The notes under the pieces: generated by a model | Told to the model about the DNA's origin: nothing | What the model saw: only the letters and a program-made list of their open reading frames with translations | The model's database searches: none | In this document: positions 5,573 through 9,411 of the stretch, piece after piece | How the letters are laid out: the number at the start of each line of letters is the position of its first letter | How positions within the stretch are numbered: the first letter of the stretch is position 1 | Source: Planctomycetota bacterium | GTDB lineage: Bacteria; Planctomycetota; Phycisphaerae; WQYP01 | DNA: 9,411 nucleotides | Direction: 5' to 3' | Assembly: GCA_021795535.1 (NCBI GenBank) | Contig: JAJYPG010000024.1 | Coordinates: forward strand, 1-9,411 | Made by a program: the position numbers and the translations under genes

Positions 5573-5616
5573 TAAAATAACAAGGTGGTTGTCGGCTGGG
5601 TATTGTACCCTTTTTT
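5573..5616 (+). promoter_or_regulatory. Possible algH -10 box and leader hairpin with T run
   Basis: TAAAAT at 5573-5578 is a 5/6 match to a -10 box, with no clear -35. Downstream, GGGTA (5598-5602) pairs with TACCC (5606-5610) around TTG and is followed at once by six T (5611-5616). This is a small terminator-like hairpin in what would be the leader, ending about 11 bases before the GGGAG ribosome binding site. It could attenuate transcription or end a stray transcript. The stem is only 5 bp. Confidence 0.3.
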
Positions 5617-5639
5617 CGACCGCCCACGGGAGTGAACCC

Positions 5640-6212
5640 ATGGAATCGTCTGATACATCAAAACTCTCGCTGCGCGGTTATCTGCTTATTGCCACTCCGC
5701 GGCTGGATGACCCCAATTTTTCCCGCGCCGTGATCCTGCTGATCCAGCATGACGAGAATGGTGCGATGGGCGTTATTCTCAACCGACCACTCGATAAAAC
5801 CATTGGCGAGGCGTGGCGACAGGTAAGCGATCAATCGGTTGATAACACGCAGCCACTCCACGAAGGAGGACCCTGCCCCGGTCCGCTGTTGGCTCTGCAT
5901 CAGGTAGAGGCCCACAGCGACCTTCTGGTGACGCGGGATATTTGCGTGGCTATTTCCAGCGAATCGGTAACCGCACTGGTGGAGGGGAATGTTGAGCCGA
6001 TCAAGTTCGTTTTCGGAAATGCCGGATGGTCGCCCGGCCAGTTGGAGGAGGAAATTCGTCAGGGCGCGTGGCTGCTGAATCCCGCCGCACCGGAAAAAGT
6101 TTTTGGTCGCACGGAAAATCTCTGGCTGGGCCTGACACGCGATGCCACGCGCCGCGCAACGGTTCCCGGAATTCCCAACAAGTGTGTGCCGACGGATCCG
6201 CACATGAATTAA
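5640..6212 (+). CDS. YqgE/AlgH family protein (UPF0301, DUF179)
   Basis: This 190-residue protein belongs to the YqgE/AlgH family, a widespread cytoplasmic alpha/beta protein of unresolved biochemical function; the AlgH name comes from a reported link to alginate regulation in Pseudomonas. Visible hallmarks are GYLLIATPRLDDPNFSRAV at 13-31, IQHDENGAMGVILNRPL at 35-51, HEGGPCPGPLLALH at 74-87, and FVFGNAGWSPGQLEEEI at 123-139 followed by GAWLL. Its length matches the family's usual 185-200 residues. The ATG at 5640 follows a GGGAG ribosome binding site and places the conserved GYLL at the expected distance from the N-terminus. An in-frame ATG at 5550 would add 30 residues unlike the family. 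It is divergent from tyrA and convergent with the downstream glycosyltransferase, so it is probably transcribed alone. Confidence 0.93.
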   Translation: MESSDTSKLSLRGYLLIATPRLDDPNFSRAVILLIQHDENGAMGVILNRPLDKTIGEAWRQVSDQSVDNTQPLHEGGPCPGPLLALHQVEAHSDLLVTRDICVAISSESVTALVEGNVEPIKFVFGNAGWSPGQLEEEIRQGAWLLNPAAPEKVFGRTENLWLGLTRDATRRATVPGIPNKCVPTDPHMN

Positions 6213-6232
6213 AGAACCACGGTGGTGAATAT

Positions 6233-6245
6233 GCCGCTGCGCGGC
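6233..6245. other. Small GC stem after the algH stop
   Basis: GCCGC and GCGGC pair perfectly around a TGC loop, 21 bases beyond the algH stop. There is no T run on either strand. It may help end or protect the mRNA, but it does not meet the usual form of an intrinsic terminator. Confidence 0.25.
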
Positions 6246-6288
6246 TATTGATGAGGCATTCCGAAGGTCAAGCCAGTTGTCTACCAAT

Positions 6289-6348
6289 GCAGGCAGGATG
6301 CCTGCGGCACACCGTCTGTAACGCGGGCGTCTCACCTGAGACATCCGC
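6289..6348. repeat. REP-like pair of palindromes in a convergent spacer
   Basis: Two hairpins stand side by side between convergent genes. The first is GCAGGC-AGGAT-GCCTGC (6289-6305), a perfect 6-bp stem. The second runs from 6323 to 6348: GCGG and CCGC flank GTCTC-ACCT-GAGAC, so 11 paired positions include one G-T wobble and one mismatch. Neither is followed by a T run. The text around GGCAGGATGCCTGCGGCAC resembles, from memory, short dispersed intergenic repeats common in some PVC-group genomes. It could be a REP-type element, a bidirectional transcription stop, or both. Confidence 0.4.
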
Positions 6349-6357
6349 CCCGGACTA

Positions 6358-8187
6358 TCAGCCGTGATCAAGGATTCCTGTTCCCTGGTCAGCGATTTTT
6401 CCGGCAATACCCCCAGCGGCATATTCCCGCGACTGCTTATTGGCCAATGCCCGCGCAATACCGGGAAGAACGTAATCCTTCGCCACCACTTCCCAGCTCA
6501 TGCGTTGGGCCAGGGCATAACCCTGCTGCAAATTGGCTGAAAAATGCACAGGTTTACGCGGCAGGCGACGGAAAATTTCTTCCGCTATATCGCTGGCCAC
6601 GGCGGATTCCACCCTATCGCGGGCTTTTTTGTCCATCTCCAGGAAATCTTCAATCCGCTGGCCCTTAATCTCCGGCGAAACGGTGTAATCCACGGCCATG
6701 GCGTTGTCGGTTTCCCCGCCGGCGGCGTGACGCACAAAACCGGCACAGCCGCACAACGATGTGAAAACGCAAAGACCGCCAAAGGAAATCGGTTCCACCT
6801 GGGCAATGCCGAAAGGCTCGTAAATGGACTGGCCGAATTCAACATCCGATCCATGGCGGATATCCATGAATTCCATATCCTGCGGCATGCGTTCGCCGCA
6901 GACGCGCCAGTCAAAGCCAAACTGATTGATATAAACAATTTTACAATTTCGGCTGCGCGCGTTGAATTCCTGCACACCGGCGTAAAAGGCGGCCTCGCCA
7001 CCGGTGAGGTCCGGGTATCCTTCGCGGTGCGCCACGGGCCATTTGTAACCGGTTTCCATATTACGGATATCATCACCATAGCGTGCGGATGTTTCAGTGG
7101 AAAGAACGAATAATACCGCGGTCCGGTTTTCATGGCGGAAGAGCCGCTCCAGATGATCCATAACGGTTATATCGCGCCACAACCCCTTGGAAAGCACCAT
7201 GCGGGTGACGTGTGTGAAAATGTAATCCGGGCGGAAATCCATCAGGTTTTCACAATAATGCTGCAGTCGCGAGCGCGCGGCCATTTTTTCCTCAAGGGAA
7301 ATTTCAAACGAGGGAACGCCGTTGTAGGCAAGGTCTATGTTGCGGTTCTCAAAAGCCCGGTCCAGAAAGCGGAATTCATCGGCCACGTAGTCGCCCACGG
7401 CGAAAATATTGTCGCAATGTTGCGCCGCAACGACCAGCGGGGTCTTGTAAAATGAATTTTGCGAACCAAATACATCGGTCACATATTTCTTTTCGCGCTG
7501 ACCAAGACGCATGGCATTGTAAAAAGCCACATCATGGCCGGGATGGGTTTCAACAATACGCCGCATAGGCGCAACTTCGTGAGCATAAAAAATGGTCCGG
7601 AACCGGGCGTGTGCGTTCAAAATGGCGGCCAGAACAGTGGGCATGCCCATGTATTCATGCGAAAAGATAATCGCGGGTTCCGGTTCGACGCCGCACCCCA
7701 TGGCCAGCAGTGCGTCAATGGCGGGTTCGGCAATGCGGCAATACTGCTCAAAATCCCAAATATGATCATATTGATTTGATTCAATTCCAAAACGCTCAAA
7801 GAGCCGGAATTTGAAGTGGCTCATGCGCGCTTCGTTATAATGGTTTACGTTGAACAGCAGCACTTCCGGATGCGACCTGACACCCGTGAACTTGTCAAAG
7901 AAAACCTTGCGGCCATAGACAATTCCCACATGGTAGCGGCTTTCCACTTCAGAAAACGCCGCAGCCAATGGGTGACGCACCATACCATCCATGGAACTGT
8001 AAAGAACTTCACCACCCGCACCAAGGCGTGTTTCCGCTGTGCCCTGGGTATCAAACAACGGGCCAACCAGAATATCACGGTCAATGGCCTGGGCGTAATT
8101 TTTGGCGGTAAGCAGGCCATGGAGAACCGCGCCAATACCACCAATTTTCTGAACAGCTTCGTGGGTAACGTGAACAACCGTTTTCAT
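6358..8187 (-). CDS. GT5-like glycogen/starch synthase family glycosyltransferase
   Basis: The 609-residue protein is a GT-B fold glycosyltransferase resembling glycogen/starch synthases, which add glucose from ADP- or UDP-glucose to an alpha-1,4-glucan. The N-terminal domain opens HVTHEAVQKIGGIGAVLHGL, where KIGG (14-17) fits the KxGG sugar-nucleotide loop. IIFSHEYMGMPTVLA (173-187) and FYAHEVAP (200-207) match the synthase domain. The C-terminal domain has HVTRMVLSKGLWRD (326-339; Arg329 and Lys334 are likely phosphate-binding) and the E-x7-E signature EPFGIAQVE at 457-465. The length exceeds bacterial GlgA (about 480), with extra sequence in both domains, including the stretch around 365-450. 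No signal peptide or membrane segment is seen. The ATG at 8187 follows AAGGA with 9-base spacing. No other glycogen genes are nearby, so the exact substrate is open. Confidence 0.8.
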   Translation of the reverse strand: MKTVVHVTHEAVQKIGGIGAVLHGLLTAKNYAQAIDRDILVGPLFDTQGTAETRLGAGGEVLYSSMDGMVRHPLAAAFSEVESRYHVGIVYGRKVFFDKFTGVRSHPEVLLFNVNHYNEARMSHFKFRLFERFGIESNQYDHIWDFEQYCRIAEPAIDALLAMGCGVEPEPAIIFSHEYMGMPTVLAAILNAHARFRTIFYAHEVAPMRRIVETHPGHDVAFYNAMRLGQREKKYVTDVFGSQNSFYKTPLVVAAQHCDNIFAVGDYVADEFRFLDRAFENRNIDLAYNGVPSFEISLEEKMAARSRLQHYCENLMDFRPDYIFTHVTRMVLSKGLWRDITVMDHLERLFRHENRTAVLFVLSTETSARYGDDIRNMETGYKWPVAHREGYPDLTGGEAAFYAGVQEFNARSRNCKIVYINQFGFDWRVCGERMPQDMEFMDIRHGSDVEFGQSIYEPFGIAQVEPISFGGLCVFTSLCGCAGFVRHAAGGETDNAMAVDYTVSPEIKGQRIEDFLEMDKKARDRVESAVASDIAEEIFRRLPRKPVHFSANLQQGYALAQRMSWEVVAKDYVLPGIARALANKQSREYAAGGIAGKIADQGTGILDHG

Positions 8188-8231
8188 CCGGGAGATTCCT
8201 TATTTTCCGATCCTGATTTCGCGGGTTTTGC

Positions 8232-8266
8232 CGGCAATCTTTCGGGCATAACCCGAGGGATTGCCG
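8232..8266. other. 15-bp stem-loop in the spacer before the glycosyltransferase
   Basis: CGGCAATCTTTCGGG (8232-8246) pairs with CCCGAGGGATTGCCG (8252-8266) around CATAA. All 15 positions pair if the two T-G contacts are allowed. As + strand RNA these are G-U wobbles; as - strand RNA they become A-C mismatches. No T run follows on either strand, so it is not a standard terminator. It would lie in the 5' leader of the glycosyltransferase mRNA (- strand), or in an unrecognised + strand RNA. Confidence 0.6.
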
Positions 8267-8287
8267 CAATTCCGAACCAGACAACGC

Positions 8288-8316
8288 ATTGTCCCTGAAT
8301 CGGCCAATTTGCTCAA
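8288..8316 (-). promoter_or_regulatory. Possible sigma70-like promoter for the glycosyltransferase
   Basis: On the - strand TTGAGC (8316 to 8311) and GACAAT (8293 to 8288) are 17 bases apart, each 4/6 to consensus. A start near 8281 would give a leader of about 95 bases that includes the 15-bp stem-loop. The boxes are only moderate matches. Confidence 0.3.
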
Positions 8317-8317
8317 C

Positions 8318-8348
8318 CCGCTGTAAAAATTCCGCTGTAAAAATTCCG
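8318..8348. repeat. Perfect 14-base tandem repeat
   Basis: CCGCTGTAAAAATT is repeated twice head to tail (8318-8331 and 8332-8345), followed by a third partial CCG. It lies between trpS and the glycosyltransferase, just upstream of the -35 box proposed above. It could be recent slippage or a duplicated protein-binding site. Confidence 0.7.
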
Positions 8349-8361
8349 GGAATGTGGAATT
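8337..8361 (-). terminator. Weak intrinsic terminator candidate for trpS
   Basis: On the - strand AATTCC (8361 to 8356) pairs with GGAATT (8347 to 8342) across an 8-base loop, and the T run TTTTT follows within and just after the stem. The stem is A/T-rich and the second repeat copy supplies another T5. The position, about 70 bases after the trpS stop, is right for a terminator, but the fold is weak. Confidence 0.28.
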
Positions 8362-8428
8362 ATTGACGCACGACGCATTGGATGGATGCATTTTTACGAT
8401 GGCACGGGCACGGATCTGTCAATTGCCT

Positions 8429-9411
8429 TTATTCCGGCGTGTGGAATTCCAACCGGCGCAGGGAATACTCTTGCCGAAGGGCGCGCTTGGCCAGGGCCAG
8501 AGTCTCCTCGGCGACGGCATTGGCCCGAGCGGTTCCCTCGCGCAACACCTTAAGCACATACCCCGGCTCTTTTTCAAACGCCAGCCGCCGTTGGCGCATT
8601 GGTTCAATTAAAGCCACCAGCACATCAACAAGTTTGCGTTTGCATTCCACATCGCCAATGCCGCCGGCGCGGTATCTGGCCTGGGCTTCAGCGACCCAGA
8701 CGGCATCGGGATTAAAGGTTTCATGGAACATCCAGAGGGGATTATTTTCCACGGTGCCCGGATCAGTCGCCTTCTTCCGGTTCGGATCGGTATACATTCC
8801 CATCACTTTCTTTTTTACGGTATCCGGATCGTCGCTTAAAAAGATCGCATTGTTCAACGATTTGCTCATTTTCAGAAGGCCCCCGCCCGGGCCGGGGCCG
8901 CCGGTGCCAACCAGCCGCCGGATGCGGCCAAGTTTTGGCTCTATAATGGGGAAAAGTCCGCCGGCGGAAACATAGTTCTCATCCGGTGTTTGCGGGTCCA
9001 CGCCACAATAAAGCTGGTCAAAGCGGCGTGCCACTTCGCGTGTAAGCTCCAGATGGGCCAATTGATCTTCGCCCACCGGCACAAGGTGCGGACGAAAAGC
9101 CAGAATATCGGCAATTTGTCCCACCGGGTAAAGCAAAAAGCCGAAGCTGTAGTTATCGCCCAGGCCTTTGTCACGAATTTCATCCTTTAAGGTGGGGTTG
9201 CGCATAAGCCGATTAAAGGGCACAAGCATGGCGAAAAAAAATGTCAGCTCGGAAATCGCCGGAACTTCAGACTGTACGAAAACAGTGCTGCGCCGTGGAT
9301 CAATGCCCGCCGCCAGATAATCCAGCGTTATATCCAGTACACTCTGACGAATGTCATCCGGCTTTTCCGCGCGCGTGGTAAAGGCATGGGCATTGGCAAT
9401 AATAAAATAGC
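8429..9411 (-). CDS. trpS: Tryptophanyl-tRNA synthetase (N-terminus outside window)
   Basis: TrpS, a class I synthetase, charges tRNA-Trp with tryptophan using ATP. The visible 326 residues lack roughly the first 30-40, including the HIGH signature, because the gene runs off the right edge. The frame is open to the last base: it reads YFIIANAHAFTTR at the edge, then SVLDITLDYLAAGIDP, FVQSEVPAISEL, LLYPVGQIADILAF and VPVGEDQLAHLELTREVARRFD, all typical of TrpS. The catalytic KMSKS loop is at 8872-8858. The C-terminal helical anticodon-binding region follows. ATG at 9229 is internal and is not the start. A Gly/Pro-rich run (GTGGPGPGGG) stands just before KMSKS. The stop is TAA at 8431-8429. Confidence 0.95.
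   Translation of the reverse strand, partial: YFIIANAHAFTTRAEKPDDIRQSVLDITLDYLAAGIDPRRSTVFVQSEVPAISELTFFFAMLVPFNRLMRNPTLKDEIRDKGLGDNYSFGFLLYPVGQIADILAFRPHLVPVGEDQLAHLELTREVARRFDQLYCGVDPQTPDENYVSAGGLFPIIEPKLGRIRRLVGTGGPGPGGGLLKMSKSLNNAIFLSDDPDTVKKKVMGMYTDPNRKKATDPGTVENNPLWMFHETFNPDAVWVAEAQARYRAGGIGDVECKRKLVDVLVALIEPMRQRRLAFEKEPGYVLKVLREGTARANAVAEETLALAKRALRQEYSLRRLEFHTPE

Noticed and set aside
5658..6458. A 266-codon open frame on the - strand opposite the YqgE/AlgH gene
   Set aside because: The + strand product has unmistakable family motifs and a ribosome binding site; the antisense product resembles nothing and also overlaps the glycosyltransferase 3' end.
6544..7113. A 189-codon open frame on the + strand opposite the glycosyltransferase
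   Set aside because: Antisense shadow of a well-supported gene with no motif of its own.
8382..8975. A 197-codon open frame on the + strand opposite trpS
   Set aside because: Low-complexity Ser/Pro/Arg translation antisense to the well-supported trpS.
1..9411. CRISPR array, transposon ends, phage genes or a defence island
   Set aside because: No regularly spaced repeats, transposase, integrase or nuclease-like proteins are present; the genes are core metabolism.

Overview
The window looks like an ordinary housekeeping stretch from a free-living bacterium, most likely a member of the Planctomycetota or a relative. That placement is an inference from remembered protein style: a PurL of about 990 residues with a PurS-like N-terminus and no glutaminase, a GT5-like glycosyltransferase of about 600 residues, and a small 'HLWVV...GDHP' protein. 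No marker gene such as rRNA is present. I see no CRISPR array, tRNA, rRNA, insertion sequence, phage gene or recognisable defence system, and no clear new biological system.

Layout from left to right. Bases 1-179 hold no gene. They contain a 7-2-7 inverted repeat, a hairpin, and a sigma70-like promoter whose predicted start site coincides with the acpS ATG. On the + strand follow acpS (holo-ACP synthase, 180-581), a candidate 40-codon ORF (556-678), and a small PemK/MazF-like hypothetical gene (675-893) joined to it by a GTGA overlap and apparently frameshifted. On the - strand comes purL (906-3884), preceded by a 438-base interval rich in hairpins and ATCGGG/CCCGAT motifs. Next is tyrA (4323-5318, -), then a 321-base divergent spacer with tandem and inverted repeats, then the YqgE/AlgH gene (5640-6212, +). 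A 145-base convergent spacer holds REP-like palindromes. It is followed by a GT5-like glycogen/starch synthase (6358-8187, -), a 241-base spacer with a 15-bp stem-loop and a 14-base tandem repeat, and trpS (8429 to the window edge, -, lacking its N-terminus).

The genes cover unrelated core functions: carrier-protein activation, purine synthesis, tyrosine synthesis, storage polysaccharide, and tryptophanyl-tRNA charging. Spacing and the terminator- and promoter-like signals between them suggest mostly separate transcription units. The acpS-smallORF-PemK-like run is the only tight cluster.

The items most worth a second look are the frameshifted small gene and its overlapping partner, two genes (acpS, tyrA) that look leaderless, the structured interval before purL, the 15-bp stem before the glycosyltransferase, and the tandem-PurS form of PurL. 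All regulatory calls were made by eye and are tentative.
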